Of a DNA stretch of 64,000 bases, positions 30,574 through 39,267 are shown in pieces (position 1 is the stretch's first letter; every line of letters begins with the position of its first letter). Both the position numbers and the translations under genes were made by a program. Under the pieces are notes generated by a model. That model had not been told where the DNA came from, did no database searches, and saw only the letters and a program-made list of their open reading frames with translations. The stretch spans positions 1 to 64,000 of the forward strand of contig JAHBTY010000004.1 of NCBI GenBank assembly GCA_019638355.1, in the 5' to 3' direction. The DNA comes from Cyclobacteriaceae bacterium. GTDB taxonomy: Bacteria; Bacteroidota; Bacteroidia; Cytophagales; Cyclobacteriaceae.

Positions 30574-31800
30574 ATGAATACCAACAAACCCTCGCGCACA
30601 CTCATCATTTTTATACTGGGCGCTTTCGATACCATTGCTCCGCTAACCATTGATATGTATTTGCCGGCCTTTTCGCAAATGGCTGTCGATTTCGGAACCA
30701 CTACGGCCCGGGTATCACTTTCGCTCACCAGTTATTTTATCGGGCTTGGTTTAGGCCAGGTATTTTATGGGCCTTTGCTCGATCGCTACGGTCGCCATAA
30801 GCCACTGTATTATGGAATGGCATTGTATGTGATTGCTTGCATGGGTTGTGCCCTGGCAACTTCTGTAGAAATATTTATTGCCTTCCGGTTGGTACAGGCT
30901 TTGGGTTGTTGCGTATCGGCTGTAGGTGTTCGGGCCATGGTGCGCGATTATTTCAGTATAGAAGAAAGTCCAAAAATATTCTCCATGCTGATGCTGATCT
31001 TATCGGTATCGCCATTGCTGGCTCCCTCGCTGGGAAGTGTGATTACCAGCAATCTGCATTGGAGTTGGGTGTTTTACATCCTTGCCTTTATAGTGATTGT
31101 AATTCTGATCATCACACACTTTTACTTGCCGGAAGTTTACAAACCCGATCCCGGTGTATCGTTGCGCATTAAACCCATGTTGCGCACCTATGGGGAAATA
31201 CTGCGCAACCGAAAGTTTATTACATATACGCTTGCTAGTTCGTTTTCTATTGGTGGCTTGTTTGTTTACCTCGCGGGTTCAACCGTAATTTTATTAGATC
31301 AGTTTAAGGTTACACCGGCATTTTATGCAATCCTTTTTGCTTTGCAGTCCATTGGTTTGATTGTGGGCAATAATCTGAACATCCGGCTATTGAAAAAAGT
31401 AAAAGCCAGTCAATTATTTAAGGTTGCCTTAACCATACAGATGTGCAGCGCGTTGTTGTTTGTAGTAGGTGCCTGGTTAAACTGGTATGGCGTGTATGCG
31501 ACCGTTGGATTTTTCTTTGTTTTATTAACTTGTTTAGGCATGACGTTCCCCAATAGTTCCGCTTTGGCATTAGCACCATTCACCAGTAACATCGGCAGTG
31601 CCTCATCACTTTTAGGTTGCGTGCAAATTGGCATTGGCGGTTTGATTTCGGGTAGCATAGGATTGTTCAATACACAAACCAGTTTTCCGGTTGCATTAAT
31701 GATTGCCCTTTCGGCTGTAGCCGCGTGGGTTACTTTGCTGATTGGGAAGCCGGAAGCTTCACGGCCATTAGAAGAAAAGTATAAAGAATCAATAATTTAG
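30574..31800 (+). CDS. MFS multidrug transporter, Bcr/CflA-like
   Basis: 408 residues from the ATG at 30574; an in-frame start at 30517 would add 19 unsupported residues. Twelve transmembrane segments are visible. The TM1 and loop motifs of the drug:H+ antiporter-1 Bcr group are clear: GAFDTIAPLTIDMYLPAF near residue 16, then GQVFYGPLLDRYGRHKPLYYG, and CVSAVGVRAMVRDYF. It probably exports a small toxic compound across the inner membrane. It runs divergently from pirin across about 140 nt. Confidence 0.88.
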   Translation: MNTNKPSRTLIIFILGAFDTIAPLTIDMYLPAFSQMAVDFGTTTARVSLSLTSYFIGLGLGQVFYGPLLDRYGRHKPLYYGMALYVIACMGCALATSVEIFIAFRLVQALGCCVSAVGVRAMVRDYFSIEESPKIFSMLMLILSVSPLLAPSLGSVITSNLHWSWVFYILAFIVIVILIITHFYLPEVYKPDPGVSLRIKPMLRTYGEILRNRKFITYTLASSFSIGGLFVYLAGSTVILLDQFKVTPAFYAILFALQSIGLIVGNNLNIRLLKKVKASQLFKVALTIQMCSALLFVVGAWLNWYGVYATVGFFFVLLTCLGMTFPNSSALALAPFTSNIGSASSLLGCVQIGIGGLISGSIGLFNTQTSFPVALMIALSAVAAWVTLLIGKPEASRPLEEKYKESII

Positions 31801-31910
31801 CTTCAACAATTCATAAACCTTCAATGGGCAAAACAACTTATACCCAACACAAAAGATTAGTTTGTTCACTGATCAGTACATGATGGTTCTATTTTAGCTT
31901 TTACCTTTCT

Positions 31911-34400
31911 TTACTTCTTCGAGGTCTTCTTGGTAGCTTTTTTTGCAACGGGCTTTCGAGCGGTTACTTTCTTGGTTGCCTTCTTAGCTGCTACTTTTTT
32001 AGGTGCTGCTTTCTTTGCAGCTTTTACAACGGGCGTTGGTGCTTCAGCAGGTGTTTCCTTTTTTCGCGCAAAGCGACCAAACCGACCTTTGCTTTCGGGT
32101 GCGTTGGCTGCGAGTGTAATACATTCTTCCAACGTAAGGTCTTTCGGCTCTTTGCCTTTCGGAATTTTTACATTCTTCTTGCCGGCTTTGATGTATGGCC
32201 CAAAGCGACCATTCAAGATTTCAATTTCAGTATTGCCTTCGCTTGCAAACGATTTGATCAGACGATTGGCATCTGCTTCGCGCTTAGCTTTTATTAATTC
32301 TATGGCGCGTTCGGAAGTTACGGTATATGGATCTTCACCTTTCGGAATGGATACAAATTTTTTATCGTGCAGCACATAGGGCCCAAAGCGACCGATGTTA
32401 ATCGTCATTTGTTTATCCTCAAACAAACCCATGTCGCGCGGCATCTTCATCAACTCCAGCGCATCGGCCAAGGTAATGTTTTCTATAAACTGTCCGGGGC
32501 GCAACGCTGCAAACTTGGGTTTCTCACCCCCGTTATCATCCGGATTTTCACCCAATTGTACATAGGCGCCAAAGCGTCCGAGTTTTACATACACATTCTT
32601 ACCGGTTTTAGGATCAACACCTAATTCCTTATTCTTATTTTGAACTGCTGAGCGTTCAAGTTGCTCGGTTTTGGAAACAGTTTTATGAAATGGCTTGTAA
32701 AACTGATGCAACATGTTTTGCCATTTCAATTTACCACTGGCAATTTCATCGAACTCCTGTTCAATCTCGGCTGTAAACGAGTAGTTGGTAATATCCGGAA
32801 AGTGTTCCACCAAAAAGTCATTGACAATCATGGCAATGTTGGTAGGAAACAGCTTGTTGCTTTCGGCACCGGTGGTTTCCGTTTCTTGTGTGGAAGTAAC
32901 CTTACCACTTTGCAGCGTATGCACATTGTACTTACGCTCCACACCTTCGCGACTTTCTTTCACAACATAACCACGTTTTTGTACCGTGGAAATAGTAGGT
33001 GCATAGGTAGAAGGGCGGCCAATGCCCAACTCTTCCAATTTTTTTACAAGGCTGGCTTCAGTATAGCGAGCCGGATGGCGGGAGAATGTTTGTGTGGCTG
33101 TTAGATTACTAAGATCAAGCTTCTGCCCAACGTTAAGAGGCGGCAACACTTTACCACTTTCCTCATCTTCACCCTCGTCATCATCTTTCGATTCCATGTA
33201 CACTTTCAGGAAACCTTCAAACTTAATTACCTCGCCTGTGGCGGTGAAGGTGCGTGGATTACTTGAGATTGAAATGGTAGCTGTTGTTCTTTCCAGTTCC
33301 GCATCGGCCATTTGCGATGCGATGGCCCGTTTCCAGATCAAGTCGTACAAGCGTTGTGCGTTGCGATCCATTCCTGGATTAAGAACTGAAAAATCGGTTG
33401 GTCGTATTGCTTCGTGTGCTTCTTGTGCACTAGCCGATTTAGTTTTGAACTTGCGTGTTTGCACAAATTCTTTTCCGTATGCTGATTGAATCTGCCTGAC
33501 CGCACCGTTAACAGCTTCGTCCGAAAGGTTAACAGAGTCGGTACGCATGTAACTGATCTTACCGGCTTCATACAATTTCTGAGCAACCATCATAGTTTGC
33601 GAAACTGAGAAACTTAATTTACGACCCGCTTCCTGTTGCAAGGTAGAAGTTGTAAAGGGTGGTGCCGGAGATTTTTTTGCGGGCTTCTTTACAAGATCAG
33701 CGATAGAAAATGTGGCACCTTTGCACGATTCGAGGAAAGCCAACGCTTCTTTCTCATCGTTAAACTTTTCACCCAGGTCGGCCAACAATTGTTTGCCGTT
33801 ACCAAGATCAAAAATAGCTGTTACTTTAAACGAAGATTTGGCTTCGAATTTTTCAATTTCGCGTTCGCGCTCAACCACTAACCTTACAGCCACTGATTGT
33901 ACGCGACCTGCAGAAAGTCCTGTTTTTATTTTTTTCCAAAGGATGGGTGAAAGTTCAAAACCTACCAACCGATCGAGCAACCTGCGGGCTTGTTGTGCAT
34001 TTACCAAGTCAATATCAATACCGCGCGGATTCTGAATCGCATTTAAGATTGCATTCTTGGTAATCTCCGTAAATACAATGCGCCTGGTTTTTTTATCATT
34101 GAGGTTTAATACTTCTTTTAAATGCCATGAAATAGCCTCGCCCTCACGGTCCTCATCGCTCGCCAGGTAAACCATCTGGGCATCTTCGGCTAACTCTTTC
34201 AATTTTTTTATTACGTCTTTCTTTTCAGCCGATACTTCATAGGTGGGTTCAAAATCATTTTCGATATCAATCGCACCATTGCCCTTTGCCAAATCGCGAA
34301 TGTGCCCCATACTGCTGGCCACCTTGTAATCTTTTCCAAGATAACCTTCAATAGTTTTTGCTTTTGCCGGAGACTCTACTATAACTAAGTTTTTTGACAT
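31911..34400 (-). CDS. topA: DNA topoisomerase I with lysine-rich C-terminal tail
   Basis: 829 residues. The toprim domain starts KNLVIVESPAKAKTIEGYLG. The catalytic Tyr is about residue 284, in SYMRTDSVNLSDEA. The second half carries GRFGAYVQLG, GRFGPYVLHDKK and GRFGPYIKAGKK, cysteine-free repeats that replace zinc ribbons. The last ~53 residues (from about 777) are Lys/Ala/Thr/Pro rich, resembling histone H1 (KKAAPKKVAAKKATKKVT). The enzyme relaxes negative supercoils. The tail probably adds non-specific DNA binding. A similar tail occurs on aconitase in this window. Confidence 0.95.
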   Translation of the reverse strand: MSKNLVIVESPAKAKTIEGYLGKDYKVASSMGHIRDLAKGNGAIDIENDFEPTYEVSAEKKDVIKKLKELAEDAQMVYLASDEDREGEAISWHLKEVLNLNDKKTRRIVFTEITKNAILNAIQNPRGIDIDLVNAQQARRLLDRLVGFELSPILWKKIKTGLSAGRVQSVAVRLVVEREREIEKFEAKSSFKVTAIFDLGNGKQLLADLGEKFNDEKEALAFLESCKGATFSIADLVKKPAKKSPAPPFTTSTLQQEAGRKLSFSVSQTMMVAQKLYEAGKISYMRTDSVNLSDEAVNGAVRQIQSAYGKEFVQTRKFKTKSASAQEAHEAIRPTDFSVLNPGMDRNAQRLYDLIWKRAIASQMADAELERTTATISISSNPRTFTATGEVIKFEGFLKVYMESKDDDEGEDEESGKVLPPLNVGQKLDLSNLTATQTFSRHPARYTEASLVKKLEELGIGRPSTYAPTISTVQKRGYVVKESREGVERKYNVHTLQSGKVTSTQETETTGAESNKLFPTNIAMIVNDFLVEHFPDITNYSFTAEIEQEFDEIASGKLKWQNMLHQFYKPFHKTVSKTEQLERSAVQNKNKELGVDPKTGKNVYVKLGRFGAYVQLGENPDDNGGEKPKFAALRPGQFIENITLADALELMKMPRDMGLFEDKQMTINIGRFGPYVLHDKKFVSIPKGEDPYTVTSERAIELIKAKREADANRLIKSFASEGNTEIEILNGRFGPYIKAGKKNVKIPKGKEPKDLTLEECITLAANAPESKGRFGRFARKKETPAEAPTPVVKAAKKAAPKKVAAKKATKKVTARKPVAKKATKKTSKK

Positions 34401-34422
34401 GCTAAAAATCTTTCGATGGCTT

Positions 34423-34450
34423 CAAATATCAGTAATTTTTTAAAAACAAA
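34423..34450 (-). promoter_or_regulatory. Promoter for topA
   Basis: On the minus strand a -33 TTTG (complement of 34447-34450) is separated by 16 nt from GATATTTG (complement of 34423-34430), 7 of 8 matches to the TAnnTTTG -7. Transcription would start near 34416, just upstream of the topA ATG at 34400. Confidence 0.5.
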
Positions 34451-34600
34451 AGTCTTGACATGTGCTGCAGCACATTAAAGATGTACTTTTCACTTAAAAT
34501 CGAAGTATTGAAAAATTGACTTAACCAATATGATTACCACGATTTTGCGTTTCAAAACAACAACCTGAGAATAGTTTTTAAAAAAATTCTATTACACACT

Positions 34601-34608
34601 TATTTTTG
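34601..34608 (+). promoter_or_regulatory. -7 element adjoining the SixA start
   Basis: TATTTTTG is an exact match to TAnnTTTG and lies only 5 nt upstream of the ATG at 34614. If used, the transcript would be leaderless or nearly so. No clear -33 element is seen. Confidence 0.35.
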
Positions 34609-34613
34609 CGCCC

Positions 34614-35105
34614 ATGCAACGGAAACTATATCTGGTAAGGCATGCACAAACCGTACCCGGAACTGCTTCATTGAAAGATGAAATGCGCACACTTACATCT
34701 GCGGGTGTAGCCGTAAGTAAACAAGTGGGTGAATTTCTTAAACAAAAGAATTCTAATCTGAATTTAATATTATCCAGCCCAGCCGAGCGCACCAAACAAA
34801 CCAGTTTATTAATTGCGCAACAATTTATTACGCAACCTAAAATCCGGCTTGAGCGCACTATATATAATGGTGATGTACTAGACCTACTAAAATTACTAAC
34901 CACCTTACCCGATACGTTACAAGAAGTAATGCTGGTGGGCCACTACCCTACGGTGGTTGATTTGCATAACTATATTGCATCGAATAACAAGTTGATGGTC
35001 ATGAACACTGGCGAACTGGTAGCCCTTACTATTGAAACCAACTGGCAAAAGCTAATGGGTGGCGCAGCTTATTTCGAATACACTTTTCTTCCGAACTTGA
35101 TATGA
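34614..35105 (+). CDS. SixA-like phosphohistidine phosphatase
   Basis: 163 residues, matching short histidine-phosphatase members. The RHG-type motif is LYLVRHAQT near residue 6, the second Arg is in SSPAERTKQTS, and the second catalytic His is in MLVGHYPTVVDL near residue 104. The short size, without the insertions of phosphoglycerate mutases, suggests a SixA-type enzyme that removes phosphate from protein histidines. It overlaps the ureohydrolase gene by 4 nt (ATGA), so the two are cotranslated. Confidence 0.82.
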   Translation: MQRKLYLVRHAQTVPGTASLKDEMRTLTSAGVAVSKQVGEFLKQKNSNLNLILSSPAERTKQTSLLIAQQFITQPKIRLERTIYNGDVLDLLKLLTTLPDTLQEVMLVGHYPTVVDLHNYIASNNKLMVMNTGELVALTIETNWQKLMGGAAYFEYTFLPNLI

Positions 35106-36112
35106 AAAAGTTCGATCACAATGGTCCTGGCCTGCAAGGAAAATTGTTTGGCTTACCGGTTGAGCCGGATACTGCTGACTTAATAATAATACCAATCCCG
35201 TGGGAGGTTACCGTAACCTACAAAACAGGTACTGCAGGCGCTCCGGCTGCCGTGTTGCAAGCTTCTAATCAGATTGATTTGTTCCATCACTTTATTACTG
35301 ATGCCTGGAAAATTCCTGTAACGATGTTACCGGTTCCCGATAATCTGAATCTTGAAAATAAAAATCTGCGCAGCCTTGCACTTACGCACATTCAAACGCT
35401 TGAAAGTGGTAACGAAGCTGATACCGGCAAAGTAATTACAACTAAAATAAACGAAGCCTGTGAAAGCCTGAACATTTATATTAAAAACCAGGCTCAAAAT
35501 TTATTGCGTGCAGGTAAGATGGTAGCAGTATTGGGTGGCGATCACAGTACACCACTGGGTTTGTTACGGGCCTTAGCAGAAAAACACGAACGCTTTGGCA
35601 TTCTGCAATTTGATGCGCATGCCGATTTACGCAAAGCGTATGAAGGGTTTACGTATTCACATGGTTCAATCATGTTTAATGCACTCAAACTTCCGGCTAT
35701 TAGTCGAATGGTGCAGGTGGGTATTCGCGATTATTGCGAGGAAGAATTGCAGATGATGCAACGTGCCGGTGGTCGTGTAAAAACGTTTTTCGATCCTGAC
35801 ATCAAATCACAAATGGCAGAAGGCATAACGTGGAAACAAATCTGCGATAAGATTATTCTGGAACTTCCGCCTTTGGTTTATATCAGTTTTGATATTGATG
35901 TATTTAATCCGGCCTTGTGTCCTAATACCGGCACGCCCGTGCCAGGAGGGTTAGAGTTTGATCAGGCTGCTTATTTGATACGGCAAGTGGTTAAATCCGG
36001 TCGTAAAATAATTGGTTTCGATTTATGCGAAGTAGGAAATCAGGAATGGGATGCCAATGTTGGTGCACGGGTGCTGTGGGAGTTGAGCCAGTTTGCGTTG
36101 AGTAGTCAGTAG
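35102..36112 (+). CDS. Arginase/agmatinase/formimidoylglutamase-family ureohydrolase
   Basis: 336 residues. The binuclear manganese site motifs are GGDHST (about residue 144), DAHADLR (about 173) and SFDIDVFNP (about 264), supplying all metal ligands of the family. It has an extended N-terminal region of about 120 residues before the site, longer than in bacterial agmatinases. Substrate cannot be decided; formimidoylglutamase, arginase and agmatinase share the fold. Overlaps SixA by 4 nt. Confidence 0.85.
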   Translation: MKKFDHNGPGLQGKLFGLPVEPDTADLIIIPIPWEVTVTYKTGTAGAPAAVLQASNQIDLFHHFITDAWKIPVTMLPVPDNLNLENKNLRSLALTHIQTLESGNEADTGKVITTKINEACESLNIYIKNQAQNLLRAGKMVAVLGGDHSTPLGLLRALAEKHERFGILQFDAHADLRKAYEGFTYSHGSIMFNALKLPAISRMVQVGIRDYCEEELQMMQRAGGRVKTFFDPDIKSQMAEGITWKQICDKIILELPPLVYISFDIDVFNPALCPNTGTPVPGGLEFDQAAYLIRQVVKSGRKIIGFDLCEVGNQEWDANVGARVLWELSQFALSSQ

Positions 36113-36297
36113 TTTTTAGTTTATAGTCGCTAGTAAGTAGTAAGCAGGAACGGTATGAAATACTTTACTTCGAATTACCAGAAACCAGAGACCAGAAGCG
36201 AGTAACCAGTAGCCAGCAGTCAGTAACTAGCCACTAATCATTCTTATTAGTCTCATTAAAAAATTATTTCATACTTTAGCCACATAAGCTAATCTGC
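36113..36297. other. Non-coding spacer with tag-like microrepeats
   Basis: The first 120 bases are built of short near-repeats (AGTAGT, TAGTAAG, CCAGAAACCAGAGACCAG, CCAGTAGCCAG) and encode nothing. A comparable patch occurs at 56928-57070. The rest leads to the symporter start and holds no clear promoter. Confidence 0.55.
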
Positions 36298-37695
36298 ATG
36301 AGTGATTTAATCGGTTCTATAGCCACCGGGGTATGGACTCCTGTTTTGTTCTTGTTGATTCTCGGTGGACTTTTCTTTTTTCTTTATTCACGATTTATTC
36401 CCTACAAATATTTTGGGCATGCAATCGCTATTCTGCGTGGCAAGTTCAACAACCCGAACGATCCCGGTCAGATTAATGCATATGAAGCTTTGTCCACTGC
36501 GTTGGCATCAACCGTAGGGATGGGTAATATTGCCGGGGTAGCTGCTGCAATTTCATTGGGTGGGCCTGGCGCGTTGTTCTGGATGTGGGTTACAGCCTTT
36601 GTAGGTATGAGTACAAACTTTTTTACTAGCTCGCTTTCGGTTATGTTTCGCGGCAAAGATTCGGCAGGCGAAATTCAAGGCGGGCCTATGTACGTAATTC
36701 GCGAAGCACTTGGCAAACCCTATTATCCACTGGCCGTATTGTTTAGTGTTTGTGCCATGATTGGCTGTCTTCCCATCTTTCAGGCTAATCAACTAACACA
36801 GGTAATAATAGACATTGGCGTAACTTCCGGGAGTGTAAGAAATGCAACCTTTAATTTTATCGGATATTCTATTTCAACCCCTAAGTTTATAATTGGTGTA
36901 GTGCTCATGATTATTTCAGGGATTGTTATTATCGGGGGAATTCAACGAATAGGAAAATGGGCTGGTAAAATGGTACCACTTATGATCGTAATTTATTTTT
37001 TGTCCGTACTCACTATTATCATACTCAATATTCAGGATATACCGCATTATGTGTGGATGGTGATTACCGATGCCTTCGCAGCAAACAACTATCGGGGTGA
37101 GCCGGCCCTGGGCGGTATTGTGGGGGGCCTGATTGTGGCTGGTGTGCGCAGAGCATCTTTTTCTAACGAAGCCGGTATTGGCACAGCCCCCATGGCGTTG
37201 GGTGCATCTAAAAGTGCCGAACCCATACGCGAAGGTTTAGTGTCGATGCTGAGTCCGGCTATTGATACTTTATTGGTTTGCACGCTTACAGCATTGGCAA
37301 TACTGGTAACCGATGTTTGGCAAACATCCGGTGCAAATGGTGTAACACTAACCTCAACTGCATTTGAAACATCGCTGGGTATAACCGGCAAGTATTTGCT
37401 GCTGATGTGTGCATTTTTCTTTGCCGTAACCTCTCTGTTTTCTTACAGTTATTATGGTAATAAAGCCATGAGTTTTCTGGCTGGTGTAAAAGCAGGTGTA
37501 TATTACAATTATTTTTACCTGGCTACCATTGTACTGGGTGCTATTTTATCCATGACGGATGTGATGAATATTATTGATGTGGCCTATGCACTAATGGCCT
37601 TACCTACTATGCTTTCCGGATTTTTATTGGCACCAAAAGTATTGGCCGAGGCCCGTTCCTACTTTGCCCGCATGAAACAAGAAGGAAAAGTTTAA
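36298..37695 (+). CDS. Alanine/glycine:cation symporter (AGCS family)
   Basis: 465 residues, about 11 transmembrane helices. AGCS signature segments include TALASTVGMGNIAGVAAAI near residue 68, GGPMYVIREALG near 130, and RRASFSNEAGIGTAPMALGA near 285. It imports small neutral amino acids with sodium or protons. Transcribed alone, converging on the conserved protein at 37705 with a 9-nt gap. Confidence 0.92.
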   Translation: MSDLIGSIATGVWTPVLFLLILGGLFFFLYSRFIPYKYFGHAIAILRGKFNNPNDPGQINAYEALSTALASTVGMGNIAGVAAAISLGGPGALFWMWVTAFVGMSTNFFTSSLSVMFRGKDSAGEIQGGPMYVIREALGKPYYPLAVLFSVCAMIGCLPIFQANQLTQVIIDIGVTSGSVRNATFNFIGYSISTPKFIIGVVLMIISGIVIIGGIQRIGKWAGKMVPLMIVIYFLSVLTIIILNIQDIPHYVWMVITDAFAANNYRGEPALGGIVGGLIVAGVRRASFSNEAGIGTAPMALGASKSAEPIREGLVSMLSPAIDTLLVCTLTALAILVTDVWQTSGANGVTLTSTAFETSLGITGKYLLLMCAFFFAVTSLFSYSYYGNKAMSFLAGVKAGVYYNYFYLATIVLGAILSMTDVMNIIDVAYALMALPTMLSGFLLAPKVLAEARSYFARMKQEGKV

Positions 37696-37704
37696 AAACC
37701 TTAA

Positions 37705-39141
37705 TTACACCACCGCTTTAGCTGTATTGGCATTACCCGTAACCGGGTAATCGAAGTAACCGTTCTCTTTAATGGTATCGCTAACTTTGGTTGGAACAAA
37801 CTTTTCCCAACCAGATTCGCCTTTGCGAATCATGGCCAATACATTATCGGAAATAATGTGCAGGTTGTTCACATTAGCATTTTGTATAGCCTCTAGTTTG
37901 TGATTGTCTTTTAAGTATCTGAATAGTGCTTGCAAGTTTGCCGGCAACTCTTGTTCAAAATCAGTAAGTGTAAATAACTGATTGCTACCCGGGCGTAGCG
38001 AAGGATAAATATAAAGTTTGACGTTTGTTCCGAAAAGTGGGGCAAAGCTTTCTAAAATTCCTCCACGCAGGTTTTCATAGGTTTTCTCCTCAAATATTTT
38101 CTGCAGTGCGTAAATACCTAAAACAAGTCCTATTTTTTTTCCGCGCGTAATGCGCGAGAGGTAATCAACCAGGCGATAATACTCAAAATAGTTTGATACC
38201 AATACTGTTTGACCCAGCGAGCAGATAATATCAGCACGATATAGAAAGTCTTTCTCGTCAATCTGACCATCCGAACTTAAATCGTTTAGCGTAAGCTCGG
38301 TTAAAACCACTAACCTGCTTTTGTCCACTTCGGGATCTTGTTTGAACCGCTTACGCGAAGTAAGCAGCATATCTACATTTACATGCGTAACCGGGCGAAA
38401 CCTGCCTCGTAAAACGAGTACATTTTTTTTATACAAAGCTTCAGAGGGTTGCATGACCGAACCATCGGGGCCAAACATGGCTACTTTTGTAAGACCGTTC
38501 TTAACCAGCTTAAGTGCCATTAACCGGTTATCCACATGCAAAAAGTCGGGGCCACTCAGGCGGAACATATCCACTTCCATTCTGCGGGTGGTTAAACCAT
38601 CCAGCAGCGAATTGATAATTGTTTCCGGGTCTTTTATGAACATACATCCGTAAATCATATTTACACCCAAAATTCCAAGCGACACTTGTTGTTGCAGTGG
38701 ATCATTATCCAGCATTTTTACATGCACCACACAATCATTATAGGGGCCTTCGGGTTTGAGTTGAAAACGCAGGCCAATCCAACCATGCCCCTGGTTGGTT
38801 CGTTCAAAATTCAAGATCTCAACTGTATCCGCGAAAGCGAAAAAACGGGTGTCGGCAATACGATGTTGTAATCGCTCGGGAAGTAGCCGGTATTCATGAT
38901 CAAGCATTTGAATGAGTCTGTCTTCGCACACATAGCGTTCGCACACACCATAAATGGCATCGCTGAATTTCATATCGTAGGCCGACATGGTTTTGGCAAT
39001 GGTGCCCGATGCGCCACCCACTTTAAAAAAATTGGCTGCTACCTCCTGCCCTGCTCCTATTTCGGCAAACGAACCGTAAATGGTTTTACTTAAATTTATT
39101 CGAAGCGCTTTTTCCTGTGTAGTAAGTTTTTTTTCTTCCAT
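37705..39141 (-). CDS. Conserved protein of unknown function (478 aa)
   Basis: 478 residues from the ATG at 39141 (MEEKKLTTQEKALRINL). The track to 39195 adds 18 unlikely residues. It has no signal peptide and no beta-barrel or TonB-box features. Recognisable stretches are KTIYGSFAEIGAGQEVAANFF, GGASGTIAKTMSAYDM, ISFD-free NHILR-type strands are absent, and the second half is mixed alpha/beta (RADIICSLGQTVLVSNYFEYYRLVDYL). I recall that related proteins exist in many Bacteroidota and carry inconsistent database names. No catalytic motif is visible. It is divergent from the NSS transporter. Confidence 0.6.
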   Translation of the reverse strand: MEEKKLTTQEKALRINLSKTIYGSFAEIGAGQEVAANFFKVGGASGTIAKTMSAYDMKFSDAIYGVCERYVCEDRLIQMLDHEYRLLPERLQHRIADTRFFAFADTVEILNFERTNQGHGWIGLRFQLKPEGPYNDCVVHVKMLDNDPLQQQVSLGILGVNMIYGCMFIKDPETIINSLLDGLTTRRMEVDMFRLSGPDFLHVDNRLMALKLVKNGLTKVAMFGPDGSVMQPSEALYKKNVLVLRGRFRPVTHVNVDMLLTSRKRFKQDPEVDKSRLVVLTELTLNDLSSDGQIDEKDFLYRADIICSLGQTVLVSNYFEYYRLVDYLSRITRGKKIGLVLGIYALQKIFEEKTYENLRGGILESFAPLFGTNVKLYIYPSLRPGSNQLFTLTDFEQELPANLQALFRYLKDNHKLEAIQNANVNNLHIISDNVLAMIRKGESGWEKFVPTKVSDTIKENGYFDYPVTGNANTAKAVV

Positions 39142-39267
39142 TGCACCTAATAACTTTTTCAAACTTGCTATTCCTGTACAAGGTAAGCAGTACATACTAA
39201 TTGAAACGCCTTTTTGATAATTTTAGTTTAAGGTTCTATTTTGCGCAGATTGCAACCCCAACATACT

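Noticed and set aside
37705-39195. TonB-dependent receptor
   Set aside because: No signal peptide, plug or barrel strands, and no TonB box; the names sometimes given to relatives are not supported by the sequence.
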